Source: Candidatus Gastranaerophilales bacterium (lineage in GTDB: Bacteria; Cyanobacteriota; Vampirovibrionia; Gastranaerophilales; Gastranaerophilaceae). From it: a stretch of DNA of 64,000 nt. A program made the translations under genes and the position numbers. The stretch is from positions 124,001-188,000 of the forward strand of contig CALVBO010000003.1 in NCBI GenBank assembly GCA_944325835.1, in the 5' to 3' direction. The notes beneath the pieces are model-generated. The model ran no database searches, was not told the origin of the DNA, and saw only the letters and a program-made list of their open reading frames with translations. Shown here one piece after another: positions 36,107 through 45,192 of the stretch (within the stretch, counting starts at the first letter, position 1; each line of letters begins with the position of its first letter).

Positions 36107-39100
36107 TTGCTTATTCAGGGTAGCCTGTCGGCTAATAAAACAGATTTTTTGATTGAAAAATATGTTAAGCTGCTTAACAGCGGGGTTTCAGCATCAAAAA
36201 TTCTGGTGCTCGTTCAAAATTCCACTCTGAAACAAAATTTTATTAATGCAGTGTTGGAGAGGCTGGAGATTGACAGTTTTGAAAAATTGAGGGTGCACTC
36301 ATTTTTCTCGCTTGTTTACAATTCGGTTTCTGATAACTGGGCGGTTTTAGAAAATGTAAACCCTGACAAAAACCGTTCCGTAATATTACCTAATCTGGTC
36401 GGATTAGAGGTTTCGCAATTTATATTGAAAAATATTATTAAGGATGTTAAATTCCGCGGTTACAATTCGCGCAAATCTCTTTTGCATCAGATTTTCAGAC
36501 GTTATTCCCTGATTGTGCAGAACAATCTTTCTAAAGAGGAGGTTGAGGCGCGTGCAAAGATTTTGAAGGAGCCTTTTAAGGAGGATATTGACCTTACTTT
36601 AAAACTTTTCTTGCAAAAAACATTAAAATTAAGAAGTTTTGATTACCTGCGCCAGTGTCTTGTATTTAATTATATATATAAGAATACGGATTATTTTAAG
36701 GAAATTGAGTATCTGCTTCTTGATGACGGGGACGAAATCACACCTGTATGTTTTGATTTTATCGAACATCTGGCGCCGCAGCTGAAGGAGTGGTATATTT
36801 GTTATGACTTTAAAGGTTCTTCGCGGGTCGGGTATTTGAGCGCGGACAAGCCTGCGGTTTGGGAGTTTGAACGGGTATTTAAGGAAAAAACGGTCGAACT
36901 GGAGCCGCAGGGTAAAATGTGGAGTACGGCTGAGAAAATTTTTGATAACGTGCTTTATGATAAGGAAAATATTCTCACCGGTTTTTCGCTTCAATCGCCT
37001 TCAAAGCGTTCCGGCATGATAGATATGGCGGTGAAAGAGATTAAATCGCTTCTTGATAGCGGCGTGCTTCCTTGTGAAATTTCGCTTGTTACGCCGTGCG
37101 TTGATGAGATGTTAAAGTTTACCCTTATTGAAAAACTTGCCCGCAGAGTAAAACTTAAACCGCTCTCGGGCAGTGAGAAACTTATTCAAAACAGGCTTGT
37201 GCTTTCGGTTTTGAATATTTTGAAACTCAATACCGCTCTTGTTGCGGGACTTTCTGAATTCAATCTGCGTCCGGTTTTCAATGATTTTTTGAATATTCCG
37301 CTAAAATATTGCGGCAAGATTTTGCAGGTGTTTGAGGAGGAAAAGCGGCTGATTGATTTTGAGTTCCCAAATCCGGAACACACAGAAAAATATCGTGCGT
37401 TTTTAGAGTTCCTAAACGGACAGGATTGCAAAAAACTTTCGCAGCAGGCGTTTGAAGTTTTTGATAAATTTGCGTTTTTGTCGGCCTGCACGCGTGAAGA
37501 AATCAGCAAGTTTAACTTTTTCCTCAAGGAGTTGAAAGATTTTGAGGATGTCTTTGCGGATGAGATTGCCGGACATGAGGCGGAAATTCTGCTGCAGATT
37601 GAAAATTCAATTATTTCCGAAAACCCGTATTCTACTTTAGAGGTAGGCGAAAATGACCTCATCCTTGCCACGCCGCAAAAGATTATTGATAATCAAATTC
37701 GTACAAAGTATCAATTCTGGCTGGATGTTTCAAGCCAGGAGTGGGTAAAATCCGACATAGGGCCGCTTTATAACGCGTGGGTTTACCAGAAGGGCTGGGA
37801 GAAGGAAACCTTTACTGTTGAGGACAATTTGCAGCTATCCAGGGACAAGACCGCACGGATTTTGCGCAAACTTACACTTCTGGCAGGCGAGCGGGTATCT
37901 GCTTATTCGAGCCTTTTTGACGGAAACGGGCTGGAGAATTTTGGCGGTATTGAGGATTATATAAAAGTTGCACATACGGAGAGTACAAAGTCCGGCGGGT
38001 TCAGGATTACCCCGCGTGAAGATCAAAAACCGGTTCTGGATTATCGCTCCGGCAGAATGGCGATTTCTGCGGTTCCGGGGGCAGGCAAAACTACTATTTT
38101 GCTGGCGTTGATTGTTAAACTTTTAGAAGCAAAGGTTCCGGCGGAAAATATTTTTGTGATGACTTATATGGAATCTGCTGCGAGAAATTTCCGCGACAGG
38201 ATAAAAAATATTTTTCCGGATTCGGCGCAGCTGCCAAATATAAGTACAATTCACGGGCTGGCTCTCAGAATATTAAAAGAAAACAACAATTTTGAACGGC
38301 TGGGGCTGTCGGGGGATTTTGAAATCTGTGATGATACGGTTCGCGGGCGTTTGATTAGACAAATCGCGGCAAAGACAGGCGTTGCGGAGGATGAACTCGC
38401 GGATTTTGACCGTGCGGTTTCGATTTTTAAATTCTTACAGGTGGAAACCCCGCAGTCGACGGATGCAAAAATTAACAAATTCCTGAGGTTCTTTGCTGTG
38501 TATCGTCAGGCGCTTTTGAGCCGGAATTTGATTGATTATGATGACATTCTGCTCTATTCTGTACAGCTTCTTGAGCGTTTTGAAGATGTGAGGGAGTATT
38601 ATCAAAATATCTGTCATTTTATTATAGAAGATGAAGCGCAGGATTCGTCCTCCTTGCAGCAGCGGCTTATTAATCTTTTGAGTGCAAAGCACGGAAATCT
38701 TATCCGCTGCGGGGATATAAATCAGGCGATTACAACGACTTTTTCAAATGCGGATGTCGAGGGTTTCTGGAGATTTATTGAGGAAAGCCGTAATGTTTCA
38801 ATGGATTGTTCGCAGCGCTGCACAAAAGATGTTTGGACACTTGCGAATAATTTAATCTCGTGGTCGGAGGGTAAGGAATTTTTGAAGGGTTCTTTTTATC
38901 CGATGTTTATGCGCCCTGTTGAGGGGAGAAATCCTGTTGTTAAAAATGCGGTTGAGGCTAAAGTTTTTCCGGCGCCTAAGGAGGAAAAGGACTTTATTGT
39001 CAAAGAAATCAGGGATATTATCAAGCACGACCCGAAGGCAACTATCGGTATTCTTTTAAGGAGTAATTATCAGGTTAACCTCTGGGCGTCACACATTGAA

Positions 39101-39961
39101 AGCTGCGGGCTGAAAACGATTACCCGTACGGAATGCCTTGCGCAAAAATTGATATTCCGTGTGATTTTTGCTCTGTTGAAGGTTGTACTCACTCCGTTTG
39201 ACAATGAAACCTGTGCGAATGCTTACGAAATACTTTCTGAACTCGGGGCGTTTAAGCTTAAAAATACGAATTATATTCGTGAGGCAAAAATTCCGTTTGT
39301 GCAATTTAATCCGGATGAGATTACGGATGTGGAATTTTCGCGTTTTTACTGGGAGATTTTATACTGGGTTTCGCAAACCTCACTAACGCCGGAAGAGCTT
39401 GCAATGAAAATAGGGCTTTATTATTTCAATACGGAAATTGAAAAGTCCAATGTTTATTTAATTGCAACACTTGTTAAGCGTCTTTCTTTGAATACTCAGG
39501 GCGGCTTGAAGGGAATTGTTGCGCAGCTTGAGGAGCTGTCACGCAAAAATCGTGTGAGCGGGTTTAACTTCTTTTCGCAGGAGGATGAAAACGATAAAGG
39601 ATTTTTTGAGGGTAAAATTCAGATTATGACAATGCACAAGTCCAAGGGTGATGAGTTTGATTACGTATTTATTCCGGAACTTACCGAGCGTAATTTGACC
39701 TTTGAGGTTTCGGAGTTGAAATTAAAACCTTCTGACATTTTTAACGAAAATCTCCGCCGGCTTTCGCCTGCATACCGGCCGAAGTCGCAAAAAGATATGA
39801 TGAAACAGATTTTGACGGAAAACCTTAAACTTTTATATGTTGCGATTACGCGTGCGAGGAAGCATTTGTATATTTCCACGTACGAAAAACAACGCCCGAA
39901 CGATAAGTATACAAAAGTGAATATAATTTTCCGCGAGTTATTGGGGGTGCGTGAAGAATGA
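36107..39961 (+). CDS. AddAB/RecBC-like double helicase
   Basis: 1284 aa. The C-terminal half is an active UvrD-type helicase: Walker A AVPGAGKTT near 656, IIEDEAQDSS near 838, and motif VI LLYVAITRARKHLYIS near the end. The N-terminal half is a second, degraded helicase-like unit with a motif I relic (GSLSANKT near residue 5) and a motif II relic (LLLDDGDEITP near 205), as in AddB or RecC. Start is TTG at 36107, set by GGGAG 8 nt upstream. It overlaps a separate nuclease gene (ATGA). Together they would process double-strand breaks; the assignment is by architecture. Confidence 0.8.
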   Translation: MLIQGSLSANKTDFLIEKYVKLLNSGVSASKILVLVQNSTLKQNFINAVLERLEIDSFEKLRVHSFFSLVYNSVSDNWAVLENVNPDKNRSVILPNLVGLEVSQFILKNIIKDVKFRGYNSRKSLLHQIFRRYSLIVQNNLSKEEVEARAKILKEPFKEDIDLTLKLFLQKTLKLRSFDYLRQCLVFNYIYKNTDYFKEIEYLLLDDGDEITPVCFDFIEHLAPQLKEWYICYDFKGSSRVGYLSADKPAVWEFERVFKEKTVELEPQGKMWSTAEKIFDNVLYDKENILTGFSLQSPSKRSGMIDMAVKEIKSLLDSGVLPCEISLVTPCVDEMLKFTLIEKLARRVKLKPLSGSEKLIQNRLVLSVLNILKLNTALVAGLSEFNLRPVFNDFLNIPLKYCGKILQVFEEEKRLIDFEFPNPEHTEKYRAFLEFLNGQDCKKLSQQAFEVFDKFAFLSACTREEISKFNFFLKELKDFEDVFADEIAGHEAEILLQIENSIISENPYSTLEVGENDLILATPQKIIDNQIRTKYQFWLDVSSQEWVKSDIGPLYNAWVYQKGWEKETFTVEDNLQLSRDKTARILRKLTLLAGERVSAYSSLFDGNGLENFGGIEDYIKVAHTESTKSGGFRITPREDQKPVLDYRSGRMAISAVPGAGKTTILLALIVKLLEAKVPAENIFVMTYMESAARNFRDRIKNIFPDSAQLPNISTIHGLALRILKENNNFERLGLSGDFEICDDTVRGRLIRQIAAKTGVAEDELADFDRAVSIFKFLQVETPQSTDAKINKFLRFFAVYRQALLSRNLIDYDDILLYSVQLLERFEDVREYYQNICHFIIEDEAQDSSSLQQRLINLLSAKHGNLIRCGDINQAITTTFSNADVEGFWRFIEESRNVSMDCSQRCTKDVWTLANNLISWSEGKEFLKGSFYPMFMRPVEGRNPVVKNAVEAKVFPAPKEEKDFIVKEIRDIIKHDPKATIGILLRSNYQVNLWASHIESCGLKTITRTECLAQKLIFRVIFALLKVVLTPFDNETCANAYEILSELGAFKLKNTNYIREAKIPFVQFNPDEITDVEFSRFYWEILYWVSQTSLTPEELAMKIGLYYFNTEIEKSNVYLIATLVKRLSLNTQGGLKGIVAQLEELSRKNRVSGFNFFSQEDENDKGFFEGKIQIMTMHKSKGDEFDYVFIPELTERNLTFEVSELKLKPSDIFNENLRRLSPAYRPKSQKDMMKQILTENLKLLYVAITRARKHLYISTYEKQRPNDKYTKVNIIFRELLGVREE

Positions 39962-40590
39962 TTTATTCCGCAAATATGTTGAAAACTTATAAGCTTTGTC
40001 CGCTTAAATACAAATTAAAATATGTTGAGCATTTTTCCCTGCCGCAAAAGTTTGAGGTTTTTGAAAAGGGGAAGAAAATTCACGCTCTGGCGTATTATTA
40101 TTTAAAAGGCGATGATATTTCAAAAATGGAAACCGCACTGACGCCTGATGAAAGTACCGTTTGGACACGGCTTAAAGAAAACGAAATTTTCAATATGAAA
40201 ACGTACCGTGCAGAGTTTGAGCTTAATTGTAAAATCGGCGGCTATTGGGTAGGTGGCCGGCTTGATGCTGTTGTGTATGATGAGGATAATAATTATTATA
40301 TATTAGATTATAAAACCGGTGCGGTTCCGAAAAATCCGCAAGAAGATTTGCAAACTTTAGTATATCTTTCGGCACTCGAGGCTCATTTGAAGGGTAATTT
40401 TAAAAGTTTAAAATTTGTCTATATAGATTTGAAAAATAATAAAAATCATATTATAGACAGCGAGCTTATTCATCCTGAAATTGTTGAACATATCTGCCGT
40501 CAGATTGAGTGTGGGAAATTCCCGCCATGTGAGAGTGATGATGCGTGCAGGGATTGTGAATATAAACATCATTGCGGTTTTTTAAATTAA
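39958..40590 (+). CDS. PD-(D/E)XK nuclease with iron-sulfur cysteines
   Basis: 210 aa RecB/Cas4-type nuclease. The catalytic residues are in GRLDAVVYDEDNNYYILDYK (Asp, then Asp-x-Lys) near 101-120. One cysteine at the start (YKLCPLKY) and three at the end (ACRDCEYKHHC) match the four-cysteine [4Fe-4S] staple of AddB/Cas4 enzymes. The ATG overlaps the helicase stop. In AddAB this domain is normally fused to the helicase chain; here it is free. Confidence 0.88.
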   Translation: MIYSANMLKTYKLCPLKYKLKYVEHFSLPQKFEVFEKGKKIHALAYYYLKGDDISKMETALTPDESTVWTRLKENEIFNMKTYRAEFELNCKIGGYWVGGRLDAVVYDEDNNYYILDYKTGAVPKNPQEDLQTLVYLSALEAHLKGNFKSLKFVYIDLKNNKNHIIDSELIHPEIVEHICRQIECGKFPPCESDDACRDCEYKHHCGFLN

Positions 40591-40619
40591 TTGACTTATG
40601 TAAAAAAATATGCTCTAAT
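40591..40619 (+). promoter_or_regulatory. Promoter of the secreted protein-alr operon
   Basis: TTGACT (40591-40596), 17 nt, TCTAAT (40614-40619) with extended TGc. AGGAGG lies just before the ATG at 40655. Confidence 0.7.
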
Positions 40620-40654
40620 AAATTTGCGCATTTTGGCGCTGAGTAGGAGGGTTT

Positions 40655-41323
40655 ATGAGAAGATTTTGGAAAAAATGTGTACTTTCTGTATTTCTTATTT
40701 CTTTTTTCGCACTTGGTGCTTATGCGCAGAAAAATTTTGATGCGGATTATCCCACAGATACCATTTATGAAAACAATCAGGTGGTTTATACTCCGAGTAC
40801 GGAATTGTGGTCTTTTAGCAGTGTAGCAGAGGATAAAATTACTCTTACGAAAAAGATTTCGGCAGGCTCCGGAAGCTATTCGGAATTTGTTTATAGCAAT
40901 AACAATGCTCCTGCATTCTCTTTCGGAACAGGTTTTGAATTCCTGTACCACGATAAACTTATTGCACAGGACAGGTATGCTCTTAAATTCTTCTCGGTAA
41001 GTTATGACCCCGAAACAAAAACATTTTTTAGAAAAGATTTGTCCTCTGCAAAACTGAAAGAAATTTTCCATGACGTGAAAATTATTCAGATATCGCAGTT
41101 TAAAGATAATAAATATCATTTGAGGAAAGTTCCGTTCAGACCGGTAAAAATTCTTCTTGTAAACGATACACCGGAATATTTCTATAAATATCATTTCTAC
41201 GGTGATAACTTTGAAACATATAATCTGTTCGGCCTGTTGGAAGTCAACAAAATGGGAACAATAGAGTTTCATCATCCGGCACCGGAATATAGAAATTTGT
41301 TTATTAAAGTAAGTCCGTTCTAA
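40655..41323 (+). CDS. Secreted protein of unknown function
   Basis: 222 aa with a signal peptide ending near LGAYAQ. The mature part is beta-rich with many aromatic residues (FSFGTGFEFLYHDKLIAQDR); no family recognised. It lies 10 nt before alr in the same direction, so it is probably co-transcribed, but nothing shows a shared function. Confidence 0.65.
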   Translation: MRRFWKKCVLSVFLISFFALGAYAQKNFDADYPTDTIYENNQVVYTPSTELWSFSSVAEDKITLTKKISAGSGSYSEFVYSNNNAPAFSFGTGFEFLYHDKLIAQDRYALKFFSVSYDPETKTFFRKDLSSAKLKEIFHDVKIIQISQFKDNKYHLRKVPFRPVKILLVNDTPEYFYKYHFYGDNFETYNLFGLLEVNKMGTIEFHHPAPEYRNLFIKVSPF

Positions 41324-41333
41324 GGCATAAATC

Positions 41334-42578
41334 ATGAAAAATATCAGACAGTCAAATATAAGTATCCATAGGGATTCCTGGGTTGAAATTAACCTTGAAA
41401 ATCTTGCATATAATATAAAAGAAATCAGAAAAAGTGTTCCAGAGGGCAAAAAACTTCTTGCAGTAGTAAAAGCGGACGCTTACGGACACGGGGCGGTTAT
41501 GCTTGCACCGACTATTCTTGCAAGCGGCTGCGACATGCTCGGCGTTGCTTCAATTGACGAGGGCATTGACCTTAGAAACGCAAAAATCAGCTGTGAAATT
41601 CTTGTCCTCGGGGCGGTTCCGGTCTGGGCTGTAGAAAGCGCCGTAAATGCGGGAATTTCAATCGCAATTTTTTCAAAAGAACACCTTGCAGCCTGCAAAC
41701 AGGCTTATGAAAGAACAGGTGTGAAACCTAAAGTCCACGTTAAAATTGATACCGGCATGAACAGAATCGGGGTTCAGCCCGCTGATGCCGTTGATTTTAT
41801 CCGTGAAGTTCAGGCGGCAGATTATTTACAAATTCAGGGGATATTTACCCACCTTTATGAGGCGGAAAGCGTTGAGGAAACGGTCAAACAGGTTAACATT
41901 TGGAACAGCATAATCTCACAAATTGATACTACGGGTCTTTTATTGCATATTCAAAATACCGCGGGAACTCTTTGTTATGATGTTCCGACATCTAATATGC
42001 TGAGAATTGGTATAGGGCTTTATGGACTGGCTCCTGATTATCCAACCCGAGAAAGTCTCGCAACGTTTCAATTGAGCGAGACTTTGGAGTGGCGGGGGAG
42101 ACAGCGCAGCCACGGGTTGGCAAACCACGTTTGCCAAGCAGGTGGCGGAGAACTGCTTTTCACAGACAAGGATTTTAAAAAACCGGAATTGAAGCCTTTA
42201 ATGTCTTTGAAAGGTAGAATTGTGCACATTCACGAAACCGGTGCACCGGCAGGCGTCAGCTATTGCCACACCTTTAAAACAGATGTTCCGGTAAAAGTTG
42301 CGACAATTCCTGTCGGCTACGCGGACGGAGTTTCAAGGCTTTTATCTAACAGGATTACGGCTGAACTCAACGGCAAAAAAATTCGTCAGATAGGCAATAT
42401 CACAATGGATCAGATGATGTTTGACATAACCGGTGTGGACGCGTCTGTCGGGGATGTTGTGACACTTATCGGCGACGGTGCAATGACAATTGATGAGTGG
42501 GCAAAAATTCTCGGCACAATCAATTATGAGCTGACATGCCGTTTGAAAGTCCGGTTGCCGCGGGTTTATACACGTTAA
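41334..42578 (+). CDS. alr: Alanine racemase carrying an in-frame repeat insert
   Basis: Interconverts L- and D-alanine for peptidoglycan, using PLP. 414 aa, about 40 more than usual. The PLP lysine is in VVKADAYGHG near residue 44 and the catalytic tyrosine in GVSYCHTF near 306. Between LYGLAPDYP and KPELKPLMSLKG, two blocks that are normally nearly contiguous, lie about 38 residues encoded by an F1 repeat copy (RESLATFQLSETLEWRGRQR and onward). The frame is kept and no stop arises, so the protein may still work with a surface loop. Confidence 0.93.
   Translation: MKNIRQSNISIHRDSWVEINLENLAYNIKEIRKSVPEGKKLLAVVKADAYGHGAVMLAPTILASGCDMLGVASIDEGIDLRNAKISCEILVLGAVPVWAVESAVNAGISIAIFSKEHLAACKQAYERTGVKPKVHVKIDTGMNRIGVQPADAVDFIREVQAADYLQIQGIFTHLYEAESVEETVKQVNIWNSIISQIDTTGLLLHIQNTAGTLCYDVPTSNMLRIGIGLYGLAPDYPTRESLATFQLSETLEWRGRQRSHGLANHVCQAGGGELLFTDKDFKKPELKPLMSLKGRIVHIHETGAPAGVSYCHTFKTDVPVKVATIPVGYADGVSRLLSNRITAELNGKKIRQIGNITMDQMMFDITGVDASVGDVVTLIGDGAMTIDEWAKILGTINYELTCRLKVRLPRVYTR
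42047..42162. repeat. Palindromic repeat F1, copy 3, inside alr
   Basis: Starts CCGAGAAAGTCTCGC and ends GGAGAACTGCTTTTC. Stem AAAGTCTCGC (42052-42061) with GCGAGACTTT (42076-42085), loop 14 nt, then GGAGTGGCGG and GAGACAGCGCAGCCACGGG. It is read in frame as protein and keeps both arms of the stem. Confidence 0.85.
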
Positions 42579-42631
42579 ATACCGGTCAGGGCGGTTTCTT
42601 ACTTGAATTTGCATAATAGGTAGAGGTGTTA

Positions 42632-43861
42632 ATGAATAAAGAATATGATTTAGGGATAATCGGCGGCGGGCCGGCAGGATATACAGCTGCGCTTCATGCA
42701 AGAAAATGCGGGTTAAGTGTTGTTCTTTTTGAAAAAGATAAAATCGGCGGCGTTTGTTTAAACCGCGGCTGTATTCCGACAAAAACAATTCTACATAGCG
42801 CGGAACTTTTTTCACAAATCTCAAACGCGGCAGAACTCGGGGTTACTGTGGAAGGCGTAAAAGCGGATTTTTCTGCGATAATGGCGCATAAAGATGCCGT
42901 TGTTGAAAAACTCCGAAAAAATTTGGAACTCTCGATTAGAAATGCAAAAATTGATGTTGTAAATTCCCTTGCTGCTATCAAAGACCGCAATCACATTGAA
43001 GCGGCCGGCGAAATCTTTGAATGCGCAAAAATTATTGCGGCAACAGGTTCTATACCGCGTGAACTTCCAAATATAAAATTTGACCATGAATTTATTTTGA
43101 GTTCGGATGATATTCTGGCTCTGACAGAACTTCCGCAAAGTATTCTCATAATCGGCTCAGGGGCAATCGGGCTTGAATGGGCGCGGATTTTTTCTGCACT
43201 TGGAACTGAAGTTACTGTCGTTGAGGTCGCCAAAAATTTACTGCCTATTGCGGATATTGAGGTTTCAAAACGTGTTGAGAGAATTTTTAAATCTAAAAAA
43301 ATAAAATTTTATACAGGAACCTCCGTTGAGAGTGTCGTAAACGGTGAAGTTAAGCTTTCAAACGGGGAGATAATTAAGCCGGAAAAAGTTTTGATGTCTG
43401 TGGGCAGGGTTCCGGCCGCATGTGAAAAAGTCGAGGGTGTTGAATATCTCGGAGATGTTTCCGGCGGAATTCAGCTTGCACACTGCGCAATTAAGCAGGC
43501 TATGCGTTCGGTAGAAGGAATTGCGTTTGATGAAACCCTGGTTCCGTCAGTGATTTACGGAACTCCTGAAATTGCCTGGGTCGGCGCGCGCGAACAGGAT
43601 TTGGAAGCTGGAAGTTTTGAAAAATCAATGATTTTAATCTCGGCTCTTGGCAAATCTCACTGCGATAACTGTACTGACGGGTTTATAAAACTTTTGACGC
43701 AAAACGGTTTAATCGTCGGGGCGCATATTATTTCTAAAGAAGCGTCCTCACTGATACATCAGGTTTTAATCGCTATACAAAACAAAATTCCTGCCGAAAA
43801 ACTTAAAGAAGTGTGCTTTGCGCACCCGACTTATTCGGAAGGAATTTTAGAATGTTTATAA
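42632..43861 (+). CDS. Dihydrolipoamide dehydrogenase, shortened
   Basis: FAD enzyme that reoxidises lipoyl groups of 2-oxoacid or glycine cleavage complexes. The FAD motif IIGGGPAGYTAA, the redox pair in GGVCLNRGCIPTK, the NAD motif IIGSGAIGLEWARIF and the C-terminal HPTYSE are intact. At 409 aa it is 50-60 shorter than usual; part of the loss lies between VGRVPAACEKVEG and YLGDVSGG, where the last FAD-domain strand normally sits. ATG 42632 is preferred (AGAGGTG upstream). lipA lies nearby in the same direction. Confidence 0.85.
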   Translation: MNKEYDLGIIGGGPAGYTAALHARKCGLSVVLFEKDKIGGVCLNRGCIPTKTILHSAELFSQISNAAELGVTVEGVKADFSAIMAHKDAVVEKLRKNLELSIRNAKIDVVNSLAAIKDRNHIEAAGEIFECAKIIAATGSIPRELPNIKFDHEFILSSDDILALTELPQSILIIGSGAIGLEWARIFSALGTEVTVVEVAKNLLPIADIEVSKRVERIFKSKKIKFYTGTSVESVVNGEVKLSNGEIIKPEKVLMSVGRVPAACEKVEGVEYLGDVSGGIQLAHCAIKQAMRSVEGIAFDETLVPSVIYGTPEIAWVGAREQDLEAGSFEKSMILISALGKSHCDNCTDGFIKLLTQNGLIVGAHIISKEASSLIHQVLIAIQNKIPAEKLKEVCFAHPTYSEGILECL

Positions 43862-43930
43862 ACTGTTCTGCGCTTTGCGGTGAAAGCCGCCGTGCACGCA
43901 TTCAGCCAAAACTCAGTCCGGCTCGGCAGG

Positions 43931-44230
43931 TTAGAATCTGCCGGTTTCGCCGTAGTTTGGCTGTCCGAAGTTCCAGTATGTGTTAATCCAGCTTGAGCCT
44001 TCGTTACCGAATCTTATTCTTTTTTTGCCTTTGACAGTTTTTTTAACAACTTTTGTTGTGGTTACGGTTTCGCCCGTAGTTGTGCCGGAGGTATTGTTTA
44101 CGGCGCTTGTATCAACAGGGATTGCTTGATATTCCGGTGTCTGTGTGTAATCAAAATAATCTCTGTCCAATGCAGCAAATGCAGTCTGGGCTACGCACAA
44201 TGCACATATAATCATTAAGAATTTTTTCAT
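43931..44230 (-). CDS. Small secreted protein of unknown function
   Basis: 99 aa with a signal peptide cut near TAFAAL. The middle is Thr/Ser-rich, followed by a basic patch KKTVKGKKRIR and an aromatic tail (WINTYWNFGQPNYGETGRF). AGGAGA precedes the ATG. No family recognised; it lies alone, divergent from lipA. Confidence 0.6.
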   Translation of the reverse strand: MKKFLMIICALCVAQTAFAALDRDYFDYTQTPEYQAIPVDTSAVNNTSGTTTGETVTTTKVVKKTVKGKKRIRFGNEGSSWINTYWNFGQPNYGETGRF

Positions 44231-44301
44231 AATTTTATCTCCTGTTATATATATTTATATTACTTTTTATTAAAAAAATCAACATTTTTCGGACATTGAT
44301 A

Positions 44302-44307
44302 TATAAT
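44302..44307 (+). promoter_or_regulatory. -10 box of lipA, near-leaderless
   Basis: Perfect TATAAT at 44302-44307, 9 nt before the ATG at 44317; no Shine-Dalgarno sequence and no clear -35 box. Confidence 0.45.
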
Positions 44308-44316
44308 TCGTAATAT

Positions 44317-45165
44317 ATGAGAGAAAGATTACCGGAATTTTTAAAACGACCGATTATTGATACGGAAACAACACGGAATGTACGCAGGGTTTTGCGCAAC
44401 AACTGTTTGAACACAGTTTGCGAAAACGCACGCTGCCCTAACAAAAACGAATGTTATACAAAAAACACAGCAACTTTTCTGATTATGGGTAATGTCTGTA
44501 CACGAAACTGCCGCTATTGCAATATTTCCTGCGAGCGTCCGGAGGCGCTTGACCCTATGGAGCCGGAACACGTTGCAAAAGCTGTTGCGGATCTGGGGCT
44601 TAAATATGCGGTTATAACTTCTGTGACCCGTGACGATTTGCCTGATGGGGGGGCACAACATTTCGCACGCTGCATTGAAGAAATCAGAAAAATTTCGCCG
44701 GCCACAAAAATTGAAATTCTGACTCCGGATTTTAAAGGTGAAAAAGAGGCGCTTGATATTATTATTAAAGCGCATCCGGACGTTTTTAACCACAATATTG
44801 AAACCGTCGAGGCCGTTTTTAAAACCGCACGCCCGCAGGGTAATTACAGAACCTCGCTTGAGGTCTTAAAATATATCAAGGAAAATTCTGACATTAAAAC
44901 AAAGTCCGGTTTGATGATAGGTCTGGGCGAAACCTTTGACCAGATTGAAGCGACTTTCAACGATTTACGTGAAGTCGGGTGTGATATTTTAACTGTCGGG
45001 CAATACATTCAGCCTTCTAAACAGCACCTTGAAGTCGCAAAATATTACTCGCTTGAAGAATATGAGGACTTGAAGGCTCTGGCGCGTAAATGCGGGTTCA
45101 AAAATTTTCAAATAGGCCCGCTTGTCAGAAGTTCATATAATGCATACGAGTGTGCAGGTATCTAA
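44317..45165 (+). CDS. lipA: Lipoyl synthase
   Basis: Radical SAM enzyme that inserts two sulfur atoms into octanoyl groups on lipoyl domains. 282 aa. The auxiliary cluster cysteines CENARCPNKNEC are near 39-50 and the radical SAM motif CTRNCRYC near 65-72; the final RSSYNA motif holds the serine ligand. The neighbouring dihydrolipoamide dehydrogenase suggests a lipoate-dependent complex. No lipB or lplA is in the window. Confidence 0.97.
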   Translation: MRERLPEFLKRPIIDTETTRNVRRVLRNNCLNTVCENARCPNKNECYTKNTATFLIMGNVCTRNCRYCNISCERPEALDPMEPEHVAKAVADLGLKYAVITSVTRDDLPDGGAQHFARCIEEIRKISPATKIEILTPDFKGEKEALDIIIKAHPDVFNHNIETVEAVFKTARPQGNYRTSLEVLKYIKENSDIKTKSGLMIGLGETFDQIEATFNDLREVGCDILTVGQYIQPSKQHLEVAKYYSLEEYEDLKALARKCGFKNFQIGPLVRSSYNAYECAGI

Positions 45166-45180
45166 ATTTATTTTTTATGA

Positions 45181-45186
45181 TAAAAT
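45181..45186 (+). promoter_or_regulatory. Extended -10 of wecB, leaderless type
   Basis: TGaTAAAAT with the hexamer at 45181-45186, exactly 6 nt before the ATG; no Shine-Dalgarno sequence. Confidence 0.5.
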
Positions 45187-45192
45187 GAGTTT

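Noticed and set aside
40466-41449. Long open frame of 327 codons on the minus strand
   Set aside because: It lies antisense to the nuclease, secreted protein and alr genes, which have clear families or signal peptides and ribosome sites. Its translation is rich in Phe/Ile/Arg without domain signs, as expected for a shadow frame in AT-rich DNA.
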